Below, one piece after another: positions 1 to 7,174 of a stretch of DNA of 28,925 nt (positions within the stretch are counted from its first letter, which is position 1; the number at the start of each line of letters is the position of its first letter). The notes below the pieces were generated by a model. It was given only the letters and a program-made list of their open reading frames with translations, made no database searches and had not been told where the DNA came from. Origin of the DNA: Actinomycetes bacterium (GTDB lineage: Bacteria; Actinomycetota; Actinomycetes; Mycobacteriales; Mycobacteriaceae); contig JAEWRC010000126.1 in the NCBI GenBank assembly GCA_023460175.1, positions 1-28,925 of the forward strand, read 5' to 3'. Made by a program: the position numbers and the translations under genes.

Positions 1-459
1 GCGCTGTCCCAGGAGGCCGAGCAGGGCGGGCTGGCCGCGGAGATCGCCCGCTGCCTCTCGGAGTTGGTGACGCTGCCCGTGCCGACGGTGTCGGTGCTGA
101 TGGGGCAGGGCAGCGGCGGACCGGCCCTGGCCATGGTGCCCGCCGACCGGGTGCTGGCCGCGCTGCACGGGTGGCTCGCGCCGCTACCGCCGGAGGGTGC
201 CAGCGCGATCGTCTTCCGCGACACCGAGCACGCCCCCGAACTCGCTGCGGCCCAGGGGGTTCGATCGGCCGATCTGCAACGCAACGGGATCGTCGACGTC
301 ATCGTCCCCGAGTCGCCGGATGCCGCCGACGAGCCGATCGAATTCTCCAAGCGCCTCGGTCGGGCGATCGCCGTCGAGGTGGCCGGGCTCTCCGGTCAGG
401 TCGACGCCGCGCGGCTGACGGCCCGGCTGGACCGCTACCGCCGGATGGGCCTGCCCTGA
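1..459 (+). CDS. accD3: Acetyl/propionyl-CoA carboxylase beta subunit AccD3, 3' part
   Basis: The open frame enters from the left edge, so only the last 152 residues are present and the start lies outside the window. The protein is a carboxyltransferase-type subunit of a biotin-dependent acyl-CoA carboxylase, which moves the carboxyl group from biotin to an acyl-CoA. The visible part contains the glycine-rich oxyanion stretch GQGSGGPALAM (residues 35-45 of the visible part) followed by LAALHGWLAPLPPEGASAI, typical of the crotonase-like carboxyltransferase fold. It ends RYRRMGLP. It matches my memory of M. tuberculosis AccD3 (Rv0904c) almost throughout. It runs tail to tail into the ABC exporter gene, with 7 bp between the two stop codons and no terminator visible there. 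AccD3's substrate is not well settled; calling it acetyl-CoA carboxylase is a family-level statement. Confidence 0.9.
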   Translation, partial: ALSQEAEQGGLAAEIARCLSELVTLPVPTVSVLMGQGSGGPALAMVPADRVLAALHGWLAPLPPEGASAIVFRDTEHAPELAAAQGVRSADLQRNGIVDVIVPESPDAADEPIEFSKRLGRAIAVEVAGLSGQVDAARLTARLDRYRRMGLP

Positions 460-466
460 ACCAGCC

Positions 467-2287
467 CTAAACCAGCGACCGCACCCACGCGTCGTGCAGC
501 GCCGCGTAATGCCCGTCGCCGCGAATGAGCTCCGCCGGCGGCCCGTCCTCGATGATGCGCCCGTGCTCGAGCACCAGCACCCGGTCGGCGACCTCGACGG
601 TGGACAGCCGGTGGGCGATGACCAGCGCGGTGCGGTCGGCCAGCACGGTGCGCAGGGCCCGCTGCACCATCCGCTCGCTGGGGATGTCCAGGGCGGAGGT
701 CGCCTCGTCGAGGATGAGCACCGCCGGGTCGGCCAGGAACGCGCGGGCGAAGGCAATCAGTTGCCGCTGCCCGGCCGACAGGCGACCGCCCCGCTTGGCC
801 ACATCGGTGTCGTACCCGTCGGGCAGCGTCGCGACGAACCGGTCCGCCCCCACGGCCTGCGCGGCCGCGACCACCTCGGCATCGGTGGCCTCGGGCCGGC
901 CGAAGCGGATGTTGTCGGCCACGGTGCCGGAGAACATGAAGTTCTCCTGGGTGACCATCACGACGTGGCGGCGCAACTCGTCCTGCGCCAGGTCCCGCAG
1001 GTCCACGCCGTCGAGGCGCACCGCCCCGGCGGTGGGGTCGTAGAACCGGGCGATCAGCTTGGCGATGGTCGTCTTGCCCGCGCCGGTGGTACCCACCAGC
1101 GCGACCGTCTGCCCCGCCGGAACGGTCAGCTCCAGGCCGGGCAGCACCGGCCGGTCCGGCACGTACTCGAAGCCGACGCCGGCGAAGCGCACCTCGCCGC
1201 GGACGCGCGGCAGCGCGACGGGACGCGGCGGGTCGGCGATCGCCGGCGGGCGGGCCAGCACCCCGGCCAGCTTCTCCAGCGCCGAGGACGCGGACTGAAA
1301 GGTGTTGAAGAACTGGGTGATCTCCTGCATCGGCTCGAAGAACATCCGCAGATACAGCAGGAACGCGGTCAGGGTGCCGATCGTCATGTCGCCCTGCAGC
1401 ACCCGGTAGCCGCCGTAGAGCAGCACCACCCCGGTGGTGATGTTGCCGACCAGCTTCACGCCCGGCATGAAGACCGCGACCAGCTTGAAGGTCTTCTCGT
1501 TGATGTCGCGGTAGCGGTCGGCGACACCATCGAAGATCTCCTGGTTGCGCTCCTCGCGACGGTAGGCCTGCACCGCCTTGATGCCCGTCATTGTTTCGAC
1601 GAACTGCACGATCACCAGCGCGGCGCTGTCGCGCACCTCGCGGTAGGTCTTGGCGGACTCGGTGCGGAACCACGCGGCCAGCAGCACCAGGATCGGGAAG
1701 GCCACCAGGCACATCAGGCCCAGCCGCCAGTCGAGCACCACCAGCAGGATCGCGGTGCCGAACATCGTCAGCACCGCGGTCACCAGGCTGTCGAACCCGT
1801 TCTGCAGCAGCTCCTGGATGGCGTCGATGTCGTTGGTGGAGCGGCTGACCACCCGCCCGGAGGTGTAGCGGTCGTGGAACGCGACGTCGAGGCGCCCGAA
1901 ATGCCGGAACACCCGCCGCCGCAGTTCCAGCAGCACCTTCTGCCCCACCTGCCCGGAGCGCTTCAGGAACACCACGCGGCCGACGGCCTGCACGGCGACC
2001 ACCGCGCACAGCGCCGCGACCACCAGGGCGAGTTCGCGGGCCGGCCCGCCCTCGGCGATGGGCGGAATCCCGCGGTCGATGCCGCGCTGCACCAGCAGCG
2101 GAACCGACAGCCGCGCCGCGTTTTCCACCACCACGATGACCGCCAGCACCGCCACGGTGACCCGGAACGGACGCAGCAGCGAGAACAGCAGTTCGCGGGC
2201 CTCGCGGCGCCGCGGCAGCTTTTCGTCGATCGGCGAATCGTCGTCAGACTTCTCGTCGAACCGGCCGCGCCAAACCGTCTCCCGCAT
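467..2287 (-). CDS. ABC exporter half-transporter, catalytically complete subunit
   Basis: This 606-residue protein has an N-terminal six-helix exporter domain (about residues 35-335) fused to a nucleotide-binding domain (about 360-600). Walker A is GTTGAGKT (399-406), the Q-loop Gln is in VTQENF (447), the Walker B Asp is 527 with catalytic Glu 528, and the H-loop His is 559 (AHRLST). The signature is degenerate, LSAGQ (503-507) instead of LSGGQ. Together with the neighbouring subunit it fits a heterodimeric type IV exporter with one working and one degenerate ATP site. The ATG lies inside the upstream gene (44-bp overlap) behind a strong ribosome-binding site, AGGAGGTGA at 2299-2291, so translation is probably coupled. 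Such exporters move drugs, lipids or peptides outward; the substrate cannot be told from sequence. Confidence 0.88.
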   Translation of the reverse strand: MRETVWRGRFDEKSDDDSPIDEKLPRRREARELLFSLLRPFRVTVAVLAVIVVVENAARLSVPLLVQRGIDRGIPPIAEGGPARELALVVAALCAVVAVQAVGRVVFLKRSGQVGQKVLLELRRRVFRHFGRLDVAFHDRYTSGRVVSRSTNDIDAIQELLQNGFDSLVTAVLTMFGTAILLVVLDWRLGLMCLVAFPILVLLAAWFRTESAKTYREVRDSAALVIVQFVETMTGIKAVQAYRREERNQEIFDGVADRYRDINEKTFKLVAVFMPGVKLVGNITTGVVLLYGGYRVLQGDMTIGTLTAFLLYLRMFFEPMQEITQFFNTFQSASSALEKLAGVLARPPAIADPPRPVALPRVRGEVRFAGVGFEYVPDRPVLPGLELTVPAGQTVALVGTTGAGKTTIAKLIARFYDPTAGAVRLDGVDLRDLAQDELRRHVVMVTQENFMFSGTVADNIRFGRPEATDAEVVAAAQAVGADRFVATLPDGYDTDVAKRGGRLSAGQRQLIAFARAFLADPAVLILDEATSALDIPSERMVQRALRTVLADRTALVIAHRLSTVEVADRVLVLEHGRIIEDGPPAELIRGDGHYAALHDAWVRSLV

Positions 2288-4202
2288 CGTTCACCTCCTG
2301 CAGTTGGCTCAGCCGATCCCACTGGGCGTCGGCCTCCCAGGTGGTGGCGTATTCGATGTCGTCGTTGAGTTCGTCCTCGGCGGCCAGCAGATCGCGGTAC
2401 TGCGGCACGGTGGCCAACAACTCCGAGTGAGTGCCCGTGTGGGTGATGGTGCCGACGCCGTCGACCACCTCCAGCAGGGCGACCTTGTCGGCCAGCAGCA
2501 CCGTCGAAGCCCGGTTTGCGACAACGATTCCGGTCACCGACCCCAACACCCGCCGCAGCGCCGCGGTGACGTCGGCCTCGGTGTGGACGTCCAGCGCCGA
2601 GAGCGTGTCGTCGAGCACCAGCACGCTCGGGGCCGCCAGGATGGCGCGGGCCAGCGAAAGGCGTTGGCGCTGACCGCCGGACAGGCTCATGCCCTGCTCG
2701 CCGATCCGGGTGTCCAGGCCGAACGGCAACTCGTAGACGAAGTCGGCGGCCGCGATGTCGATGGCGCGGACCAGCTCCTCGTCGCCGGCCGGATTGTCAG
2801 GGCCGCGGCCCAGCCGCAGGTTCTCGGCCACCGACATCGAGAACAGCGTCGGATCCTCGAAGGCCGTCGCGACCGCGCTGCGCAACGCCGGCAGGCTGAG
2901 GTCGCGGATATCGGTGCCGTCGAGCAGGATTCGCCCCTCGCTGACGTCGTAGAGCCGGGACAGCAACGCCACCAACACCGACTTGCCCGACCCCGTCGAC
3001 CCGACCAGCGCGACGGTCTGCCCGGCCTCGACGGTCAGGTCCACGTGGCGCAGCGCCCAGGCGGACTGCTGACCGTCGGTGTCCGGGAAGCGGAAACCGA
3101 CGTCGACGAGTTCGAGCCGGCCACCGCGCGCGCCTGCGACCACCGGGCCGTCGTCGATCTCGCGGGGCGCGTCGAAGATCTCGGCGATGCGGTTCGCAGC
3201 CGTCATCGACTCCTGCGTCATCGACAGCAGGAAGCCCAGCGAGGCGATCGGCCACACCAGCGACAACATCATGGTGATGAACGCGACCAGCGTTCCCATC
3301 GTCACCAGCCCGTGCCCGGCGGCGTAGGCGCCGAAGCCCAGCACCACGATCAGCGTCAGGTTGGGGATGACCTCGAGCAGCGTCCAGAACCGCGCCGAGA
3401 CACCGACCTTGCGCACCTGGATGTCGTAGAGCTCGGCGGCCTCACGGTCGAAGCGGTCGTAGACGTAGTCCTCGCGGCCGAACGACTTGACCAGCCGCGC
3501 GCCCAGGGCGGCCTCCTCGACGTGCGTGGCGACCACCCCGGACTGGTCCTGGGCCTGCCGCGACAGCCGGGTGAACTGCCGCTCGAAGTGCAGCACCGTG
3601 GCCGTGATGGGCACCACCGATACCAGAACGACCACCCCCAGCGGCCAGTACATGCTCAGCAGGATCGCGGTCACCACGATGATCTGCAGGGCGTTGAGCA
3701 GCATGAAGATCAGGCCGAAGGACAGGAACCGGCGGACGGTGGCCAAATCGTTCATCACCCGGGACAGCAACTGACCCGACTGCCAACGCCCGTGGAACGA
3801 CATCGGGAGGATCTGCAGCCGCGCGTACAGGTCCTTGCGGATGTCGGCCTCGACGCCCAGCGTCGCCCGCGCGGTTAACCAGCGGCGGATGAACCACAGC
3901 ACCGCCTCGGTCACCCCGATGGCCAGCGCTGCCGTGCCCAGGACCCACAGTCCCTGCTGATCCTGATTGGAAATCGGCCCGTCGATCACGGCCTTGGTCA
4001 TCAGCGGGATCGCGATGGTGGCGACCAGGCTGACCAGCGAAACAGTCACCATCGCGGTCCAGCGCACGCGGTACGGCAGCAGATACGGCAGCAGCCGGAT
4101 CAGGTCCGAACTGCCCCTGATGCGCTGCGGCGGCGGTGCAATCAACGGCTCGTCGCTCCTTCGTGCGGGTCCACCCCTACCGATACCCGACCCCCGCGAC
4201 AT
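2244..4202 (-). CDS. ABC exporter half-transporter, degenerate-site subunit
   Basis: First gene of the exporter pair, 652 residues from the ATG at 4202. The membrane domain covers about residues 35-335 and the ATPase domain about 360-600. Walker A GSTGSGKS (401-408) and signature LSGGQ (507-511) are intact. Three catalytic positions are altered: the Q-loop Gln is Glu (FEDPTLF, 449), the Glu after Walker B is Asp (LVLDDTLSALD, 532), and the H-loop His is Asn (VANRAST, 563). This is the mirror image of the partner, whose signature is the degenerate one. One composite ATP site is therefore fully canonical and the other is not. An in-frame upstream ATG at 4265 exists, but the extra 21 residues look non-coding. 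A GGAGGT lies 15 nt before 4202, which is rather far, so the start is not certain. Divergent from prrA across 207 bp. Confidence 0.87.
   Translation of the reverse strand: MSRGSGIGRGGPARRSDEPLIAPPPQRIRGSSDLIRLLPYLLPYRVRWTAMVTVSLVSLVATIAIPLMTKAVIDGPISNQDQQGLWVLGTAALAIGVTEAVLWFIRRWLTARATLGVEADIRKDLYARLQILPMSFHGRWQSGQLLSRVMNDLATVRRFLSFGLIFMLLNALQIIVVTAILLSMYWPLGVVVLVSVVPITATVLHFERQFTRLSRQAQDQSGVVATHVEEAALGARLVKSFGREDYVYDRFDREAAELYDIQVRKVGVSARFWTLLEVIPNLTLIVVLGFGAYAAGHGLVTMGTLVAFITMMLSLVWPIASLGFLLSMTQESMTAANRIAEIFDAPREIDDGPVVAGARGGRLELVDVGFRFPDTDGQQSAWALRHVDLTVEAGQTVALVGSTGSGKSVLVALLSRLYDVSEGRILLDGTDIRDLSLPALRSAVATAFEDPTLFSMSVAENLRLGRGPDNPAGDEELVRAIDIAAADFVYELPFGLDTRIGEQGMSLSGGQRQRLSLARAILAAPSVLVLDDTLSALDVHTEADVTAALRRVLGSVTGIVVANRASTVLLADKVALLEVVDGVGTITHTGTHSELLATVPQYRDLLAAEDELNDDIEYATTWEADAQWDRLSQLQEVNDAGDGLARPVRREV
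2288..2299 (-). promoter_or_regulatory. Strong internal ribosome-binding site for the second exporter gene
   Basis: AGGAGGTGA at 2299-2291 on the minus strand, with AGGAGG 6 nt before the ATG at 2287, lies inside the 3' end of the upstream exporter gene. It settles the start of the 606-residue subunit and suggests coupled, balanced production of the two subunits. Confidence 0.8.
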
Positions 4203-4409
4203 CAACGTCGCCAACCGACCTCCAATTCCGATGCTGCCACGACACGGCGACAGTCCGATTCCCACGGCGCGGGCGTGCCGCCGGACGCGACGTTTGGCGA
4301 GGTCGGGCCCGCCCGCACCGTGCTCATGACGCCCAACGTAGAACCCGAACTATTGTTGAGGTCAATCACCTGCGACGTTCGTGCGCGGCGATCAGGCAAA
4401 ATTGAGCCC
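4203..4409. promoter_or_regulatory. Divergent promoter region, ABC exporter / prrA
   Basis: This 207-bp gap separates two divergent genes. On the plus strand TATTGT at 4351-4356 fits the mycobacterial -10 consensus TANNNT and would start a prrA transcript near 4363, leaving a leader of about 47 nt. No convincing -35 is seen, which is common in mycobacteria. The small dyad AGGT-N5-ACCT just downstream (about 4360-4372) is short and may be chance. No clear promoter was recognised for the exporter side. Confidence 0.35.
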
Positions 4410-5111
4410 ATGGACAATGCTGCAGGTTCCCCCCGGGTGTTGGTGGTCGACGACGACGCCGACGTGCTGGCCTCGCTCGAGCGTGGCCTGCGGCTCTCCG
4501 GTTTCGAGGTGTCGACCGCCGTCGACGGGGCCGAGGCCCTGCGTAGCGCCACCGAGACCCGGCCCGACGCGATCGTGCTGGACATCAACATGCCGGTGCT
4601 CGACGGGGTCAGCGTGGTGACCGCGCTGCGGGCCATGGACAACGACGTGCCCGTGTGCGTGCTCTCGGCGCGCAGTTCGGTCGACGACCGGGTGGCGGGC
4701 CTCGAGGCCGGCGCCGACGACTACCTGGTCAAGCCGTTCGTGCTGGCTGAACTGGTGGCGCGGGTCAAGGCGCTGCTGCGCCGTCGCGGCGCCACGGCCA
4801 CGTTCTCCTCGGAGACCATCCAGGTGGGCCCGCTGGAGGTGGACATCCCCGGCCGCCGCGCCCGGGTCAACGGCGTCGACGTGGACCTGACCAAGCGCGA
4901 GTTCGATCTGCTGGCGGTGCTCGCCGAGCACAAGACCGCGGTGCTGTCCCGCGCGCAGCTGCTCGAGCTGGTCTGGGGCTACGACTTCGCCGCCGACACC
5001 AACGTGGTCGACGTGTTCATCGGCTATCTGCGGCGCAAGCTCGAAGCCGGTGGCGCCCCGCGACTGCTGCACACCGTGCGCGGCGTCGGCTTCGTGCTGC
5101 GCACGCAGTAG
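4410..5111 (+). CDS. prrA: Two-component response regulator PrrA (OmpR family)
   Basis: A 233-residue OmpR-type regulator. The receiver domain (about 8-120) has the acidic pocket DDD (14-16), the phospho-acceptor Asp58 in VLDINMP and Lys108 in YLVKPF. The C-terminal winged helix (about 135-232) ends LLHTVRGVGFVLR. Apart from the first ten residues it is nearly identical to my memory of M. tuberculosis PrrA (Rv0903c), a regulator needed for growth and adaptation. The ATG at 4410 gives the N-terminus MDNAAGSPRVLVVDD; longer in-frame starts (4275, 4326) add sequence foreign to the family. In other mycobacteria the sensor kinase gene prrB follows directly. Here the next gene is arfC on the opposite strand, with only 9 bp between stops, so prrB is absent from this locus. 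Confidence 0.95.
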   Translation: MDNAAGSPRVLVVDDDADVLASLERGLRLSGFEVSTAVDGAEALRSATETRPDAIVLDINMPVLDGVSVVTALRAMDNDVPVCVLSARSSVDDRVAGLEAGADDYLVKPFVLAELVARVKALLRRRGATATFSSETIQVGPLEVDIPGRRARVNGVDVDLTKREFDLLAVLAEHKTAVLSRAQLLELVWGYDFAADTNVVDVFIGYLRRKLEAGGAPRLLHTVRGVGFVLRTQ

Positions 5112-5120
5112 CTCGGCGTA

Positions 5121-5498
5121 CTACTCCGGCTGGTTCTGGTCCCAGCGCCCGAAGCCGGCCCGCTCCGCGTCGGCGGGCTTGCTGAACCACACCTCGGCGA
5201 TGGTCTGCTCGTACGACGGGCTCTCGGTGGTGTGGTAGAGCATCGAGTCCTCGTTGCCCTTGATGGCGTATCCCGGCGGACCGGTGCGACTGGCCTCAGC
5301 CAATCGCACCGAGCCGGCGCCGAAGGGTTCCGTATCGGCGATCTCGATGTCCCCGGTGCCCGCGTCGACGCCGGGCCCACGCCCCAGCGGTCCGTACACG
5401 GGCACCTCGCGGGTGACCCGCCGGATCATGAAGGCGAAGGTCAGCAGCAACCCCAGCGCGAAGGCCAACACCATCAGCCACCAGTTGACGTCGCTCAT
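5121..5498 (-). CDS. arfC: ArfC-like small membrane protein (arf operon)
   Basis: A 125-residue protein with one N-terminal membrane segment (about residues 5-26, WWLMVLAFALGLLLTFAFMI) and a soluble C-terminal domain. The region YAIKGNEDSMLYHTTESPSY followed by AEVWFSKPADAERAGFGRW matches the C-terminal domain of M. tuberculosis Rv0901, third gene of the arfABC (ammonia release facilitator) operon. The middle part is shorter and unlike Rv0901. Its ATG overlaps the arfB stop by 4 nt (ATGA), indicating coupled translation. It is convergent with prrA. The molecular function of ArfC is not established; the call rests on operon position and C-terminal similarity. Confidence 0.8.
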   Translation of the reverse strand: MSDVNWWLMVLAFALGLLLTFAFMIRRVTREVPVYGPLGRGPGVDAGTGDIEIADTEPFGAGSVRLAEASRTGPPGYAIKGNEDSMLYHTTESPSYEQTIAEVWFSKPADAERAGFGRWDQNQPE

Positions 5499-5650
5499 CG
5501 CTGCGCTCCAATCTCACGCGACCCCGGCAGGTCAGCGAAGGCCTCCTCCTCGCTGGTGCGCCGCACTGCCACCACGGTGATCAACCAGGCCACCAGCGAG
5601 CCGACCACGAAAGCCAGCAGGTACCACAACCATTGGATGACGAAGTCCAT
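5495..5650 (-). CDS. arfB: ArfB-like 51-residue membrane protein
   Basis: A short gene found by reading between arfA and arfC: ATG at 5650, TGA at 5495-5497, product beginning MDFVIQWLWYLLAFVVGSLV. One membrane helix spans about residues 4-28, followed by a charged tail (RRTSEEEAF). A good ribosome-binding site (AAGGAGA) precedes it by about 7 nt, and its stop overlaps the arfC start. Position and size fit ArfB (Rv0900), the small membrane protein of the arfABC operon. The operon is needed in M. tuberculosis for rapid ammonia release and acid adaptation; how ArfB acts is unknown. Confidence 0.8.
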   Translation of the reverse strand: MDFVIQWLWYLLAFVVGSLVAWLITVVAVRRTSEEEAFADLPGSREIGAQR

Positions 5651-5662
5651 CTCGAATTCTCC

Positions 5663-6640
5663 TTAGCTGACGGTGATCTCGACGCGGCGGTTCTGGGCCT
5701 TGCCCGCAGGCGTGTCGTTGCCGGCGATGGGATTCGCCGAACCGTGCCCCTGGGAGGTGACGAGGTCGGCCGCAACGCCCTGGGAGATCAAGAACTCGGC
5801 GACGGACTTGGCGCGGTTGGCGCTCAACGGGATGTTGATGGCGTCGTTGCCGCTGTTGTCGGTGTAGCCGTCCACCGAGATGCGCGCTTCGGGGCAGGCG
5901 GTGATCTTCTCCGCGACCCGGGACAGCATCTGCTCGCTGCCCGATGTCAGTGTCGCCCCGTCGGTTTCGAAGTTGATCGGGGCATCGATCAGCGCGGTGA
6001 TGTCGGCCTGCAGCGTGGCGCAGTCACCGCCGGACGCCGGTGCCGGCGCCGGCGCGGGTGCGGTCGCCACCTGGATCCGGTTGGTGATGTTGGCCTCCGG
6101 CCACGCGGAACGGGCGGCCGCCTCGACCGCGGCGCGCACCTCTTCGTTCGGCGCGATGCCGGTGAGCGTGACGTTGTCGCCCTCGCGTTTCCAGTTGAAG
6201 TCCGGGATGTCGACCGCGGCGGAGAACACGCCCTGCAGTCCCGTCAGGTCCGGGCCGGGAGCCCCGGCCGCGATGTTGAGGTTGTCGACCAGGTTCACAT
6301 CCGGACCGTGGATCGACCTCAACAGATCGAGCAGGCCGGTGCGCGCGGCCGCGTCCGGAAGATCCCCGGACAGCGTTATGTCGTTGCCGTTGCGCATGAT
6401 TGACAACGCGGTGGGCAGACCCGGCAGGTTGACTTCGGGCTCCGACACCGTGGGGTCGATGCTGGGGATCGATGCGTCGAGATCGCGACCGGACTTGTCG
6501 AGCGTCCCCCAGCCGAGCAGTCCGAGCAGCAACGGAACCGCCAGTAGTGCCAGCAGCCACCCCAGCCCCGGCTTCTGCCGGTAGAACCTTGACGCAGTTT
6601 TCCACCCGGTGATCGTTCGGGTTTCGTCGGGATCCGTCAT
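5663..6640 (-). CDS. arfA: OmpA-family envelope protein ArfA (OmpATb)
   Basis: A 325-residue protein. A single hydrophobic anchor (about 25-45) follows a short cytoplasmic segment. A central BON-type region (about 75-195) includes TALSIMRNGNDITLSGDLPD and a second repeat GDNVTLTGIAPNEEV. An Ala-Pro linker (193-203) leads to a C-terminal OmpA-like peptidoglycan-binding domain (about 205-325) with DGYTDNSGND, LSANRAKSV and the final NRRVEI. Cys207 and Cys249 sit almost exactly where M. tuberculosis OmpATb has its disulfide (208/250). The family anchors to peptidoglycan; in M. tuberculosis it supports ammonia release and growth at acid pH, while pore activity is disputed. First gene of arfABC; the arfB start lies 12 nt past its stop. 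Confidence 0.93.
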   Translation of the reverse strand: MTDPDETRTITGWKTASRFYRQKPGLGWLLALLAVPLLLGLLGWGTLDKSGRDLDASIPSIDPTVSEPEVNLPGLPTALSIMRNGNDITLSGDLPDAAARTGLLDLLRSIHGPDVNLVDNLNIAAGAPGPDLTGLQGVFSAAVDIPDFNWKREGDNVTLTGIAPNEEVRAAVEAAARSAWPEANITNRIQVATAPAPAPAPASGGDCATLQADITALIDAPINFETDGATLTSGSEQMLSRVAEKITACPEARISVDGYTDNSGNDAINIPLSANRAKSVAEFLISQGVAADLVTSQGHGSANPIAGNDTPAGKAQNRRVEITVS

Positions 6641-6732
6641 GGGACCTCCATCCTCGAACCGTCAGGATTCGCTCATGCAAGCGATCTGAAGCGTAGGACA
6701 GGAAAACCGACACCGGGGCAAATTTCAGGGAA

Positions 6733-6764
6733 GACGGGCGTCAGATGACGCCCGTCCCCTTTTT
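6733..6764 (+). terminator. Intrinsic-type terminator, T-run on the plus strand
   Basis: A perfect 10-bp stem GACGGGCGTC / GACGCCCGTC (6733-6742 and 6747-6756) with an AGAT loop is followed by CCCTTTTTC. It lies 22 nt past the stop of the minus-strand FKBP gene and about 90 nt upstream of arfA. The T-run is on the plus strand, where no gene reads toward it; on the minus strand the tail is TTCCCTGAAATTT, a weaker tract. It may end FKBP transcription on the minus strand and antisense transcription from prrA on the plus strand. Confidence 0.7.
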
Positions 6765-6777
6765 CTCACGTAACGCG

Positions 6778-7140
6778 TCAGCGAACACCCAGCAAATCGA
6801 TCACGAATATCAGGGTCTTCCCCGACAACCGGTGGCCGCCGCCGGCCGGGCCATAGGCCTGAGCAGGCGGAATCGTCAGCTTTCGCCGGCCGCCGACCTT
6901 CATGCCGGGGATCCCGTCCTGCCAACCCTGGATGAGCCCCCGCAACGGGAATTCAATACTTTGTCCGCGGTCCCAGGAACTGTCGAATTCCTCGCCGGTA
7001 TCAAACTCGACGCCGACGTAATGCACCTCGACAGTGCCACCGGGAACGGCCTCCGCGCCGTCGCCCACCACGAGGTCCTCACTGACCAATTCGGTCGGTG
7101 CGGCACCCTCCGGAAATTCGATCTCGGGTTTAGTCGTCAT
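6778..7140 (-). CDS. FKBP-type peptidyl-prolyl cis-trans isomerase
   Basis: A 120-residue, single-domain cytosolic FKBP that catalyses rotation about Xaa-Pro bonds during folding. Active-site residues are visible: HYVGVEFDTGEEFDSSWDRG, the core Trp in LIQGWQDGIPGMKVGGRR, and the C-terminal YGPAG and FVIDLLGV strands. The length matches the minimal FKBP domain with a short N-terminal extension and there is no signal peptide. The ATG at 7140 has AGTAGGG about 8 nt upstream; the 27-residue in-frame extension further up (to 7221) overlaps the divergent oxidoreductase start and is not family-like. I do not recall an FKBP gene at this place in M. tuberculosis. Confidence 0.92.
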   Translation of the reverse strand: MTTKPEIEFPEGAAPTELVSEDLVVGDGAEAVPGGTVEVHYVGVEFDTGEEFDSSWDRGQSIEFPLRGLIQGWQDGIPGMKVGGRRKLTIPPAQAYGPAGGGHRLSGKTLIFVIDLLGVR

Positions 7141-7174
7141 TGCAGTGACCCTACTCCGCGAGCACACTGGGCCG

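Noticed and set aside
494..2368. A 624-codon open frame on the plus strand across the exporter genes.
   Set aside because: It is rich in His, Gln, Arg and Gly with no recognisable domain and mirrors a clearly coding minus-strand gene. Long antisense frames are expected at this GC content.
2058..3878. A 606-codon plus-strand frame opposite the degenerate exporter subunit.
   Set aside because: Same composition artefact as above; the opposite strand has all ABC motifs.
5127..5160. Possible prrA terminator formed by CCGGCT and AGCCGG inside the arfC 3' end.
   Set aside because: The loop is about 21 nt and no T-run follows.
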